Shown: positions 22,849-35,072 of the stretch, in pieces | Layout of the letters: each line of letters starts with the position of its first letter | Position numbering within the stretch: the first letter of the stretch is position 1 | From: Lithocarpus polystachyus | Lineage: Eukaryota; Streptophyta; Magnoliopsida; Fagales; Fagaceae | DNA: 64,000 nucleotides | NCBI GenBank assembly: GCA_033629205.1 | Contig: CM066171.1 | Span: 1,679,001 to 1,743,000 of the forward strand | Direction: 5' to 3' | Position numbers and translations under genes: made by a program | The notes under the pieces: model-generated | Told to the model about the DNA's origin: nothing | Databases searched by the model: none | Seen by the model: only the letters and a program-made list of their open reading frames with translations

Positions 22849-24796
22849 ATGAGTTCTAAGGTCAATAGAGGTTTGCTCCTTGGTCTTCTTCTACTTACTG
22901 CCCTGTCTCTTGTATGGAGCTTGTTTTTCACAGGTAAGACCGTCTCAGACTCAGAGTAGCACTTTTTTCTTTAAATTTTATATTGTTTGGCATGTATATA
23001 TAGCTATAGCTTCAAATTTTGTGTTCTTTATTTGGGTATACGATAAAGAGAGAGGTATGGCATGGTGAGCCTTTCGTTTAGCTGCTCTGTGTATACCACC
23101 ATATTAGATGCAAATGAATATTAAACATGTCTCCAGAGACCCAAAAAAAAAAAAAAAAAAAAAAAACTTGCGCATTAGATGGCTGTAAAATGAAAATTTT
23201 ATTTTGACTCATATGTGTTCTAACCAATTGAAAATTTTATTTTGACTCGTGTTCTAACCAATTTATTTTGATATAAATTGAAAATTATAGTTTAGAAGTA
23301 TTATTAAGTACACTATAATTATTAATTAAGTATCAATTTATCTCAATTATATGATCTATAATATAGAAGTAAAAATACAAGATTTGGTGATGAATTGGAA
23401 AATCAATAAAGTAACTCTTCAAAGGAAAAACTACATACTATGGGGACAAAAACAATCCTCTAAAAAATCCACAATGAAGAAACAATTACAAATAATTAGA
23501 ACTTACTAAATCTTCGTAGCCTAGACTCTCTATGCAACCTTTGGAAGCGACTCAGTTGTCTTCCTTCAGCAGTAGTCATAAAAACTCTGAAATTCTTCTA
23601 TGGCTATTTTCTTTATACGAACCAGAACTTCTAGTGTATTCGAAGGTACCTTCATGAAGATCTATTTTATAATAAACTCATTGAAATAATTATGTGGTTT
23701 CAAGAAAGACGTAAAAACTCAAGGTATATATATAATTTCATTATTATTGTTATTTTTTTGTTTAAGAAAGTGTTTTAGATGGTTGCAAAACATAGGTTTG
23801 AAACCTAGCATAAACCATTTTTCTAATAAGAATTGGATATCAAGTCGCTGCAATTTTGCTTGAGCAATCTCCCCTATCTCTCCCTCATTTCAATTTTAAA
23901 TTTGTTCAAATTTTTGTCCGTTTTGATGCCCCATATCTACTTTTCAATAAAGAAAATTTCACTAGGAAATTCGTTAGGGCACGAAAGACAACTCCTCAAC
24001 TATAAGCATATCATAACTTTGTCATTTTTTGAGCACCTTTTGACTTGAATTTTGCCTAATACAATTTAAACTTAGCCCTAATACCATTTAATGAATACCA
24101 CCAATTTTGACATAGTACTAGGATTTTCCAACACATCTATAAATACTAAGACAAACTAACTCTGAAGTCTGAAGCCTCCATACACACAATTAGATTACGA
24201 TAAATAAAAAGTGTATAATGAAGTAAACACTTATAAGGGTAATTATAGAATATTTTAAAAGTACAATAAATGCATACTTCATCTTTCCACATGATAGTGG
24301 ATCATGCTAATTAAATTTATGATAGATTGTCCAATATTCATGTTAGAGTAGGGTGTATACATTTATTTTACTCCTAGAGTATTTTATAATTTTGCCGCTT
24401 ATAAAACACAACAATCCAATATTCATTTAGAACTTCCGTTGAACAATTAGGCTTCAAGCAAGAAAGAAAAAAAAAAAAAAAAGAAGAAGAAAAAAAAAAA
24501 AAAAAACTCCAACTTGAACAACTATGTGGAATAATCTTATAACCAAAAATTGTAGTGGAATATTATGAAGTATAATAAAATTATGTCTTTTCACTTCCCA
24601 AATAACTGTATTTCTGATATTTCTAACTTGGTATCTATATTCTCCAGATGAGAACATGAAAAAGTTAACTGAAGCAAGAGATGGAAAAGATTTGTTTGGA
24701 GTAGACTTATACCAGCCCAGGCTTGGTTCGTATAAAGTACCTACACCACCACCACCGCGTCCTCATGGAAGGCCAGGCCCCAGTCCTTTCCCCTAG
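22849..24796 (+). CDS. Small secreted peptide precursor with proline-rich C-terminus, intact copy B (exons 22849-22933, 24648-24796)
   Basis: A two-exon gene encoding 77 residues. Exon 1 (22849-22933) gives MSSKVNR followed by LLLGLLLLTALSLVWSLFF, a signal peptide or membrane anchor; it ends in a GTAAGAC donor in phase 1. Exon 2 (24648-24796) follows a TTCTCCAG acceptor and gives DENMKKLTEARDGKDLFG, a variable middle, then VPTPPPPRPHGRPGPSPFP and TAG. The frame joins cleanly (G+AT = Asp). Three other copies in the window share the same start, splice sites and DENMKKLTEAR block, which supports a real gene. The architecture fits a secreted signalling-peptide precursor (conserved leader, acidic-basic middle, short Pro-rich C-terminal peptide), but I cannot assign it to CLE, CEP, PIP, IDA or another named family. 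No transcript evidence is available here. Confidence 0.72.
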
Positions 24797-24960
24797 TATG
24801 TGTAATTGTCATTTTGGTTCACTTTGAAGATTACAACCAACTCTAGGGAATGTGAGGTATTACCATGTTTGATTTGTTATTTATGCAACACAAACACAAT
24901 ATGGGAATGTAAGATTATAATTAAGTACACATTTGGTACATTTTTGAGAAGAAAGACATT
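22990..24960 (+). repeat. Duplicated segment, partner 25295-27200
   Basis: From ATAGCTATAGCTTCAAATTTTG through exon 2 and the 3' flank of gene B, this segment is repeated in direct orientation at about 25295-27200. Shared landmarks include GGGTATACGATAAAGAGA, CATATTAGATGCAAATGAAT, CTAAATCTTCGTAGCCTAGA-like, CCTCTGGTGTATTC-like and the exon 2 block. The second copy lacks exon 1. About 24960-25290 is unique sequence with a possible antisense retroposon end (GAAACTTTATTAATGAAG). Confidence 0.85.
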
Positions 24961-25990
24961 GAAACTTTATTAATGAAGAAAATTAGCCATGATCGGCTAC
25001 AAGAATATCTTAAAGGTGAGATGAAGCATCCTCCATTCACATTGATAAACTTCTAACATGTCTTGCATATTTATATAGCTAGATTATGAGCTACATTATT
25101 ACCTACCTGTGGGAGGACTTTCGTTTCGGCTCCCAATCAGGTATTGTTCGCTTTGGGATGGGTAAGGATCGACCTACGTCCCATTTGCATGAATTTGCTC
25201 AATCTCATGTCGGGGAGAGATGCCTTCCACCCTTGCCTTATAAGCACTTGGCCTAAGGAAGGGTATATCATAGTCTGTGTGATCACACACACTATGTATA
25301 TATAGCTATAGCTTCAAATTTTGCGTTCTTTATTTGGGTATACGATAAAGAGAAAGGTATGGTATGGTGAGCCTTTCATTCTACTGCTCTGTGCACACCG
25401 CCATATTAGATGCAAATGAATATTAAACATGTCATTTTTTAAGGGTAAATACTTACACATTAGATGGCTGTAAAATGAAAAGTTAATTTAGACTCATATG
25501 TGTTCTAAATATTCTGATACCAAATGAAAAATCTAGTTTAGAAGTCTTGTTAAGTGTGCACTAGACATTTTAATTAATTATCTACTTATAACACAAGATT
25601 TGGTTATGAATTGGAAAATCGATAAAATAAATTTTCAAAGTAAATACTACTATAGGGACAAAAGCAGTCCTATAAAAAATCCACTATGAAGAAACAATTA
25701 TAAATAGTCAGGACTTACTAAATTTTTGTAGCCTAGACTCTCTAAGCAACCTTTGCAAGCGACCCAATTGTCTTTCTAACGCAGTAATCCTAGAAACTCT
25801 GGAATTCTTCTATAGTGATTTTCTTCGTACGAACCAGATCCTCTGGTGTATTCTAAGGTACCTTCTTAAAGATCTCTTTTACAATGAACTCGTTGAAATA
25901 ATATTACGTGGTTTCAAGAAAGATTTAAAACTCAAGTATATAAAAGGACAAAATAGTCTTTCTTGTTATTACTCTACGCATACACACACG

Positions 25991-26018
<28 letters not shown>
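25991..26018. repeat. (TA)n microsatellite
   Basis: Uninterrupted TA run flanked by CACACA on both sides, inside the duplicated intron. Confidence 0.95.
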
Positions 26019-26026
<8 letters not shown>

Positions 26027-26842
26027 TATAAAAGCTTATTTCACTCATTTCAAATCTAAATTTGCTCAAATTGGTGTCTGTTTTGATGCCCCGTATATCT
26101 ACTTTCGATCAAAGAAAATTTCACTAGAAAATTCATTATGGTAAGAACGACAACCCCTCAACTTTAAGCATATCGAAACTTTGTCATTTTTAGCACCTTC
26201 TGACTTGAATTTAGCCCTAACACAAATTAATAAATACCACCAATTTTGACATGTTTTAGTACTATGTTTTTCCAACACATATACGAATACTGTAAGACAA
26301 ACTAACTCTGAAGTCTAAAGCCTCCATTTACACAATTAGATTGCGATAAATAAATAATGTATAATGAAGCAAACGCGGGTAATTATAGAATATTCCAAGA
26401 GTATAATAATTATATACTCCCACCCTTCCTATGACAATGGATTCTACTAAGTAATCAAATTCATGGTGGACCCATTATTCATGTTAAAGTAGTACGTACA
26501 CATTTATTTTACTCCTAAAGTATTTTATAATTTTTCTACTTATAAACCACACCACTCCAATATTCATTTAGAAGTTAACCTCCATAAGTTGATACAATCA
26601 ATGTGTGGTGATATTTTGTGGGATTCCTAAATCTTAACTGAACAATTAGGCTTCAAGCAAGAAGGACAATGATTTTTTTTTTTTTGTTAAAAAAAAAAAA
26701 CCCAACCTGAGCAACTATGTGGAATAGCCTAACAACCAAAAATTGTAGTGGAATATTATAAAATATAATAAGATCGATGTTTTTTTCACTTCCCAAATAA
26801 CTGTATTTATTATCTTTTTAACTTGGAATCTATATTCTCTAG

Positions 26843-27086
26843 ATGAGAACATGAAGAAGTTAACTGAAGCAAGAAATGTGAAAGAATTGTCTGAGTAGTC
26901 ATTATAAAACAAATTAACAGCCCCACTTTACCTTGGGCAAAAGACCCATCCAAACGCAGGCTAAGAGCGACGATACTACCTCGACCACCACCAATGTTAC
27001 CAACTCAACCAAAACCACCAGCGCGTACTTTACAATTACCGCCACCGCCTCCACAAGGAAACTCAGGCCACACTCCACTCCCCTAG
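26843..27086 (+). pseudogene. Peptide gene copy B' (exon 2 only, frameshifted)
   Basis: Exon 2 paralogue after a TTCTCTAG acceptor: DENMKKLTEARNVKELSE then a TAG, caused by a one-base deletion relative to copy A near 26893. In the frame matched to copy A the tail continues to LQLPPPPPQGNSGHTPLP and TAG at 27084-27086. It has a longer proline-rich tail than gene B, with an extra ILPRPPPMLPTQPKPP module. No exon 1 exists upstream because the duplicated segment starts inside intron 1. Confidence 0.75.
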
Positions 27087-27215
27087 TAGGCAAATGCCAA
27101 CGTCAAAATAGTAGTGCAATTGATATTTTGGTTCACTTGGAAGTTTACAACCACCTCTAGGGAGTGTGAGGTATTACCATGTTTGGTTTGTTATTTATGC
27201 AACACAATATGGGAT

Positions 27216-28191
27216 GAGCATCCACACTAGATGTGGCCAATGTGGCAAATGCTAAATATTTGGCACATTTGCCACACCAAACACCAAAAACAATACTTTA
27301 TCAGATGTTGCAAATGCCAAAATTTATGCAACTTGCTACAGTATTCTCATATATTTAGAATGGTACGGATCAGAATTGTATAAATTTTTATTACTTTTTT
27401 ATTCTCTTTTCTCTCTCCTCTCTCTTCACTTTTTCTTTCTCTTCTCTCTCATTGGTTCTCTCTCTCGTACCTCTGTTCCCCTCAATCTCTCTCACCGATC
27501 ACGCCCAACCACTAATCTCGCCAAGCTGCTGTCTCTCGCCGCTGATCTCGATCTTGCCGATCTCACTCTCTCCAGTCACGGCCGATCTCGCCAAGCCGCT
27601 GTCTCTCGCCGCCAATCTCGATCTCGCCGCCAATCTCGATCTCGCCGATCTCACCTTCTCCATTCACAGCCGATCTCACCAAGCTGCCGTCTCTCGCCGC
27701 CGATTCGATCTCGCCGATCTCACTTATCTCACCTTCTCCAGTCACAGCCGATCTCGCTAAGCCGCCGTCTCTTGCCGCTGATCTCACCTTCTCCAGTCTC
27801 GTCGATCTCACCATCTTCCCTCTTCTCTCTGTCTGCCTTTTGCCTCTCTCTGGTTGTAGGTGTTTTTTTTTTTTTTTTTTTGCTGCAGTTTGGGTTGATC
27901 TGATATTAGTGAGTAATTGTGGTGGTTGTGGGTTGATTGTGGTGGTGGTGGACTGTGGGGATGATGGCCGGTTTAGTTAATCTGGGTGGGTGGTTGTTGC
28001 TGTTTATTGATGATAAATGGGGAGGTGATAATATATTATTTTAATGTGTAGTAAATATTATTTTAATGTATAGAATTGAATAATAAAACATCTGATAAAT
28101 GTGATGTTGTAAAATGATGTGCTAAAATAATAAAGTAGGCTTTTGGTGTGGTAAAATGGCATTTTTTTTGCAACATCTGATAAGGATGCTC
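27216..28191. mobile_element. PIF/Harbinger-like nonautonomous element 1
   Basis: Terminal inverted repeats GAGCATCC...GGATGCTC, with AGATG..GC.AA similarity continuing inward. The interior has a CT-rich minisatellite of GATCTCGCCG-type words (27470-27800), a T run and GTGGTGG-rich sequence. Compared with copy A (11815-11845), the insertion interrupts the conserved 3' flank of peptide copy B' and resumes at TAAGGACATATTTGGTA, though about 20 bp of flank are missing. The 3-bp TSD is not clear. Long ORFs here are artefacts of the repeats. Confidence 0.65.
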
Positions 28192-28248
28192 TAAGGACAT
28201 ATTTGGTATATTGAATGCTGATTATGATAGAAATGGTAATCTTTAATA

Positions 28249-28277
28249 CTAGTCGCTAACCCATGCGATGCACGAGA
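28249..28277 (-). mobile_element. Helitron-like 3' terminus
   Basis: Read on the minus strand: a 7-bp hairpin (CTCGTGC, loop ATC, GCATGGG, two wobble pairs), seven spacer bases, then CTAG followed by a host T. This is the Helitron 3' end signature (hairpin plus CTRR, insertion at A-T). The plus-strand left flank (AAGGACATATTTGGTA...AATCTTTAATA) matches the 3' flank of peptide copy A, and the match stops within a few bases of the CTAG, as expected for an insertion. The 5' end (TC on the minus strand) would lie to the right; I cannot locate it. Confidence 0.55.
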
Positions 28278-28364
28278 TAATTAAATAAAATTAAGTTAAA
28301 ATGAAGGAAAATAAATAATTTAGTTCAAAATAAATGTTCAACTAAAAAATTGGTAAAAAAAAAC

Positions 28365-28463
28365 AATTAGTTTTTACTTTCTTTGAAATTGAACCTAAAA
28401 ACAGAATCGTACATATGCGAGGACAATGAAAATGATATCAAAGACATTAAATTCACAACTACA
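28365..28463. repeat. 100-bp block repeated at 39772-39870
   Basis: TTTTTACTTTCTTTGAAATTGAACC through ATTAAATTCACAACTACAT is present here and at 39772-39870 with one difference noticed (AATCG/ACCG). It lies about 115 bp inside the Helitron-like end. The distant copy directly follows the truncated LTR element. Confidence 0.85.
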
Positions 28464-28839
28464 TCATATACTATATATAATAGCAGAAGCTGAGAGAAAA
28501 TGGATTCCTACATTTAAGGCGGTGCTGACAAATAGGAAAAAGGACACCCTCAAATGCTGCCACGTGCACTATTTTAAAGTAGCACACTCGCACGACGCAA
28601 CGTTTCCAAATCTCTGCCAGTCCAAGTTAAAAAAAAAAAAAAAAACACAAAACCGGGTAAGTTAAAAAAGCGATACATTACATTGTCAACGCAACAACAC
28701 CGTTTAAGAGCTCTGGGTATAAAAGGAAAACTAACCGGTTGGTAAAATACGACTAAAAGGGCTTACAGTCCTTCTCTTTAAAAAAAAAAAAAAGGGCTTA
28801 CAGTGCTCTTAGAAAAGAACTTACGATACTGAGAACGGA

Positions 28840-29590
28840 GAAGGAGAGAGACGTCGAGATATCAGAAACTGAAACCCAAAACATTAAAGACCAATCAAGA
28901 TGAAGAAGAGCCATACTGTCCCTTCCAATATCCCCAAACTCTCTCTCTCTGTCTCTTCTCACGAACCCTAATATTTTCCTTCAAGAATATTCAATCCCTT
29001 CAATCCAGGCTACAGGTTTGTTCTTTAATTCAATCTTTTTCCAATTCAAGATTCACGTATTTGTTTCTTGCTCTCTATATTATTGAATTCCTCAAATTTT
29101 AAAATTTTTTTGAAAATCAGATTTGAATCGATCTTTGTATGTGTATGGCTAACGGTACGGATTCGGAGGAGTTTGGGAGGGTATAAAATGAAACTAACCG
29201 CTTAAAATAAGAGAAAGAAAAAGAAGAAAGATTGGTGCACGGAGATAGAGAAATAGAGAGGCGATGAGACCTGGAGAAAGAAATAGAGAGAGGCAGAATC
29301 AGAGACATCTCAGGCCAGTACCACCGTCGGACTTTTACTACCAAAATTCTTGCTTCCCTCAACCGGCGATACACTGTTACAGAGTGAGTTTTCTTTTTTT
29401 GCTTTCTTTGTTTTTTGATTTTTCATAAATTTTTGAGTAAAAACCTAAATCTTGCGATAACTATGATTTTTGTTTACTGCAATTTGGGTCGCTCGCCAGA
29501 CTTAGACTGCCGGTACTGCAAGCACACAGAACTTGAAAAATCTGCCTCCATCAGAGAGACAGGCCGTGTACCCATAACCGGTAAAGTTAT
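28840..29590 (+). pseudogene. Exon-like gene fragments, unrecognised
   Basis: Purine-rich leader, then ATG at 28901 opening MKKSHTVPSNIPKLSLSVSS and stopping at TAA after 23 codons; a donor-like CTACAG/GTTTGTTC at about 29011. Further exon-like pieces end at 29383 (GTTACAGA/GTGAGT) and 29580 (CCATAACCG/GTAAAG), the latter coding CRYCKHTELEKSASIRETG. Codon-like composition and splice-like ends suggest pieces of a host gene, possibly carried by a Helitron. I cannot assemble a product. Confidence 0.35.
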
Positions 29591-30104
29591 TGTTTTTGTT
29601 TTTGTTTTTTTCCTGCCAAAGTCCGATCTCACACCACCATCAGACTCGGTAAAGTTTTTTTTCCTTTTTTTTTTCATTGTTAAAATTTATGGATTAATTG
29701 TTATTTAGCTTTGGTTATTTTGGTCGGATTGATATTGATTTAGGTGTTTGGATTAAATTGATTTTGATTAAGGAATCTGGGTAAGAATGTTTTAGTTTGG
29801 GGTATTCGAGTTAACTTAGGGACTGGGTTTTTATTTTATATTTTCTCTTTTCTTTTCTTAAGTCTAAACATGGGAATTGGAGTGTTGTGGCAGTGTGGGG
29901 GTGTTTTTTTTTATATAAAAAAAAATTGATAAAGTTAAAATACCGTTTGAAGAAAAGGAATTGCTTGGTTTTAAACCTTTTCTATATAAATAAAACACAA
30001 ACAAAACAATATGAACAAGCAAAATACACTGAGAGAGAACAGAGGTTCCATATTCAGTGAGGCGCAGAGAGAAATACCATTAGACTACTGCCACTGTTTT
30101 GCAT

Positions 30105-31640
30105 ATTCTAATAGATGGGTTTGTGCTCTGCCCCCATCTACTCTCTGTGGCATCTGCTGTTTGGATTTATGCTCTGCCCCTATCTCCTTTCTGCAATATC
30201 TACAGAAGCTCAGCATCATCTCACTGTTCCAAATTAGCATCTTTGATCTTCAATATATCTATGTTTTAATTTAAAACCTGATGCTTATACTACTTAATTA
30301 CCACCTATTCTCTTCAATATATCTATTTTTAATTTTTTTCCCTTGCTTAATTGTCTAGGGTTCTTCTTTTACCCTTTTTAAAAGTAGATGGGTTGATTCT
30401 ATATTTTTGGATTCTTTGGTTTGGTTATACTTTTGGTAACATTAGGGATTTTTCCGTTGATTTATTGTAGTTAAAAAGTAAAATTTCACCTTGGATTGTT
30501 TAAAACCTTTATGTATAAGATGAAAACAAATTTTCCAATTCAAGTTTGTCAAAAGGTGTTACTGGTTGGAATTAATCTTGCTTTAAGTATTTATTTTATA
30601 TAACCTTGGCCAACAGAAGCCAAATCCTTAGCCATCATCATATGGGAAATAACCAACAGATTGTTAAACACTAACCAACAAAATGTTAAACATTGTGCGG
30701 ATTGTTCACTAAATATGGTTGTATGTTTACACATTAATGCTTAAGTATTTTTGTGGAAATGATAAATTACCTTTGATATGGGAACAATTTTTCATATTTT
30801 TACTACTTAAACCATATTACAATGTTTGCTTCCACTTCTTTTGTACTCCCTCTTTCATCTTTCATTGTTGTGATTTAAAAATCCTTCTTACCCCGTCATT
30901 TTGTTGAGATATAGATTTAATAAGTTCTTTGCCAGGTACGACACTTGCGTAATTTGCAAGAAGAGTTTCTGCATCAAACTGAGAGGTTAGGATAGCCTGA
31001 TTTTCCCTCTATTTATATCATAAATTGAATTAAATTTTGTTCATAGATATTTTTGGGTTTTATTTGGATTTGAATTCCATATTTTAGTCTGATTTTTTTC
31101 ATTTTTTTTAGTTCAATGACTTCTTATTTTGTATTAAACTAAACTGTAAAACTGTTTTTATTTATTTATTTTTATTTTTTTTGCTATGCTTTGTGAACAA
31201 ATTCCTTACAATGATTGTTTCAACTTCTTTTTGTAGTCTCTTTTTCATTTTTTTCGTATAACGTTAGAATAATTTTTTTTTCCATCCTTTTGTTTAAACC
31301 TTGATTTATAACATTCTTTACTGGATATGACATTGGTGTTTTGCAAGAAGAGTTGCTGGATCAAACTGACAGGTAGATGCGAGTCTAATGCTATAAGATA
31401 CATCAAATTGTTGAGCCTAGGTACAATTTTACTTAATGTTTCCATCATTAGAGGCTGACATGTTTCATCTTTAATATTTCTATCTTAGTTTCATTAGAGT
31501 ATAGAGTTTACTACCATATTTCCTGCTGTAATTTTTTACTATCAAAAATTTTTTTTTTACACTATAGAATTCTTTATACCGTCAATTTTCTTTGGTCCTT
31601 TTGGTTTAATTTTAGTTAGTAGTTATTACATATTCAATTT
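30105..31640 (+). repeat. 1.5-kb direct repeat, left copy (partner 33555-35072)
   Basis: Starts TCTAATAGATGGGTTTGTGC and ends ...CTTTGGTCCTTTTGGTTTAATTTTAG. Two exon-like motifs with AATTTGCAAGAAGAGTTTCTGC (30954) and TTTTGCAAGAAGAGTTGCTGG (31338), each followed by CATCAAACTGA.AG/GT, occur in it, about 385 bp apart. No long ORF. Confidence 0.85.
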
Positions 31641-33554
31641 TAGTTTAATTATTTTTCATAATGACACTATTTAATCTATATTTTCGAATCCCAATTCGAA
31701 AATGCTAAAGCTTATAGTTTAAATTGGTTAGGATTGAACACTGGTACTATCTCGGTTCAAAATTTTAAATTAATTATCTCTTGAAGAATATTGGAAGTAG
31801 AACATTAACAAATTTGTTATTTGTTCTTTATGAAATGTATACATTTTGATTGTGATTTTTATGTTGCAAAAGCCATTATGAGTAGGAAAGAATCCTTAAA
31901 ATTACTTCTAATATTGCTGCATTTGGATGATTTAAAAGTTATATAGGCATGGCTTTATGCATGAATTTGTGATGTTTCTTTTGCTGCTTTTGCTTGTTTG
32001 AGCTTCTAACATCTGATTTTTTGAGTAAATGATCTATGGGATTTCTCTCCTTAGCCTGTGTGTGTGTTTAATTGTAATATATGTGTTCCAATTTTGGTAT
32101 TATTCAATTCTAATATACGGGGATTGCATTGTGTTAATCTTATGGGCATATATGTTAATATGGGCATGTTGTTCCTTTGGCAAAGGTTTACCACGTAAAT
32201 TTTAAGAATTTCTCTCTCTTTTTTTCCCCCAGCATGGATACAGATTACTGATGTAGATGCTCTTATGCTATGATCGCATCAACTTTTATATTTTATCCAA
32301 GTTCATGATAAGGACACACAGCATTGCGACAAAGATAAGATAATCATGGCCTTTTACAAATCAAGTTCTAATTCAATAAAAAAAAATATATCTCATATAT
32401 TAATCACAGCACACATGAATAAATCTAATGCAAAATTATGCAGAAAATTCACTACAGAATTTTTTATATGAAGAAAATAACTTTTCTTTGATTCTAAAAC
32501 ACAATCAATACATTAGTGCTGTTTTGTTCTCAGAGCAAATTAACCTGTAAAATTGTTATGATTTCATTAATTTTATCCCACCTTTTTCCAGTAGCTAAAT
32601 AGAATGTTAGTTCTCTTTGGAATTTTTTTTTTAATATTTCCAGCAATTGAAATATTTCTTTTCATCTGCTTTTGGTTTTTGGGTTGCTACGATTGAATAG
32701 TTGGCCTTTGGAATAACGGTATTAAAAAGGGGTTTTTAGCAAATTTTTAATTGTGTAGTTTCAGTATTTGATGTCCTCCATCATAAGAATTCTCAGTTTA
32801 TGCTCTATGAGACCTTTTTTTCCCCGTTTGTTTGTGTTTTGGATTTAATTAAAGTTTCTAGGTTATATCAAGCTTTGGTTTTATGTTTAGTCTATAGGTT
32901 ATCTCAAGCTTGGTTTAATCAAAGAATCATGCTATTTTATTTTAATTCGATTAGAATCTTTTTTAAGAGTAGCATCTAGATTTTTGAGGGGTTTTGTTTG
33001 ATTCTTTGTTTGTTTGTAGACCCTAGCTTCTTTTCCAATGTCCTCCTTCAATAACCCACAGATTATTTTCTGCTTTCTGCCATGCATAGCGAAAGAACAA
33101 ATATATAGAGTTTAGAAGCTGTCTGCCAATTCCAGCAATAGCAAAGTGAAAACGTAGAGCTGTATTTTTTTTTTTTTTTTGATAAGTAAGAATGATATAT
33201 ATACGAAGGGCTGCTCTATGCATGAAAAGCATAGGGCAAACCTAGAGAAAACAAGAAGAGAGAACAGAGTGAGGGGAAAGGAGCTAGAGAACAAAAAGAA
33301 ATTACAAAAGAGAAAATATGCTTTTTGAAGCATATTTTCTAAGACTTCATTATCATCCAAGATGATATATTGATTGTTGAATCTAATAGGCAAATAGTAG
33401 GTTATTTTTCATTCCCAATTAATTTAACAGTAAAAACTGATTACTGCACTAACAATGAATGCTACTGTGAAATTTGAGGGTGCGTAGACCATGGAAAGGA
33501 CTACGAAGATTACTTATTGAAAGAAATAAATAAATGTAGGACTAATAGGGTTGA
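31641..33554. other. Spacer between the direct repeats, no gene seen
   Basis: AT-rich. T run at 33162-33180 followed by GATAAGTAAGAATGATATATA resembles the antisense 3' end of a LINE. No protein domain. Confidence 0.5.
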
Positions 33555-35072
33555 GTCTAATAGGTGGGTTCGTGCTCTGCACCTATCTCCTCTCTGTGGC
33601 ATCTGCTGTTTGTGTTTGTGCTCTTCCCCCATCTCCTCTATGCAACATATACGGAAGGTCCACATCATCATCTCACTGTTTCTTCTCCTATTCGAATTAG
33701 CATCTTCAGTCTTCAATATATGTATGTTTTAATGTAAAATCTGATGCTTATACTACTCGAATTACAAATTGTCTTCTTTAATATATCTATATTAAATTTT
33801 TTTCCCCTACTTAATTGTCTAGGGTTCTTCTTAAAAAATAGATTGGTTGATTCTCTTTCTTTGGATGCTTTGGTTTGGTTTTTCCTTTTGGTAACATTAG
33901 GGACTTATCCTTTGATTTATTGTAGTTAAAAAGTAAAATTTCACCTTGGATTGTTTAAAATCTTTATGTATAAGACGAAAACAAACTTTCCATTTCAAGT
34001 GTGCCAAAAGGTGTTACTGGTTGATGTTAATCTTGCTTTAAGTATTTATTTTATATATCCTGGGCGAATGGAAGCCAAATCCTTAGCCATCATCATATGG
34101 GAAATAGTCAATAGATTGTTAAAAACTAACCAACAAAATTATAAACATTGTGCGGACAATTCACTAAATATGGTTGTATGTTTACACATTAATGCTTAAG
34201 TATTTTTTGGGACTGATAAATTACCTTTGTTATGGGAAAAATATTTCATATCTTTTAACTCAAACCATATTACAATGTTTGCTTCCACTTCTTTTGTAGT
34301 CTCTCTTTCATCTTTCTTTGCTGTGATTTTAAAAACCTTCTTACCCTGTCATTTTGTTGAATACTGAGTTCTTTGCCAAGTACAACACGGGTATTTTGCA
34401 AGAAGAGTTGCTGCATCAAACTAAGAAGTTAGGATAGCCTGATTTTCCCTCCATTTATCTCTTAATTTGGATTAAATTTTGTCCATTGATCTGTTTGGTT
34501 TTGATTTGGCTCTGAACTGCATATTTTAATCTGCTTTTTTCTTCATTTTTTTTTAATTCAATGAATTCTTATTTTGTATTCAACTGAACTGTAAAACTGT
34601 TATGATTTTATTTTTTTCCCTATGCTTTGTGATCGAATTCCTTACAATGATTGCTTCAGCTTCTTTTTGTAATCTCTCTTTCATATAGTGCATTCTTCTT
34701 TTGCTATGCTTTGTGATCTGTCCTTTTGTTTAAACACAGATTTCTAACGTTCTTTACCAGATATGACACTTTGGTGTTTTGCAAGAAGAGTTATTGGATC
34801 AAACTGACAGATGAACGTGAGTCTAATGCTGTAAGATACATCGAATAGTTGAGTCTAGATACAATTTTACTTGATCTTTCCCTGTGTTATTATTTTCTTC
34901 ATCATTAGAGGCTGATTTGTTTCATCTTTAACATTTCTATCTTACTTTCATTAGAGTATAGAGTTTACTATCATTTTTTCCTACCATAATTTTTAGGCTA
35001 TAGAACTCTTTATACCGTCAATTTTCTTTGGTCCTTTTGGTTTAATTTTAGTTGGTTGTTATTGCATATTCC
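33555..35072 (+). repeat. 1.5-kb direct repeat, right copy (partner 30105-31640)
   Basis: Starts GTCTAATAGGTGGGTTCGTGC and ends ...CTTTGGTCCTTTTGGTTTAATTTTAG. It contains the same pair of exon-like motifs (34398 and 34779). The order and spacing are those of the left copy, so a segment of at least 3.45 kb period was duplicated. Identity is roughly 85-90% by eye. Confidence 0.85.

Noticed and set aside
27376..27903. ORF of 175 codons and overlapping frames rich in Ser/Arg
   Set aside because: Produced by the CT-rich GATCTCGCCG minisatellite inside Harbinger-like element 1; open in several frames on both strands.
29415..29708. 97-codon ORF at 29.4 kb
   Set aside because: The useful part (CRYCKHTELEKSASIRETG) looks like one exon piece; the rest runs into intron-like T-rich sequence.
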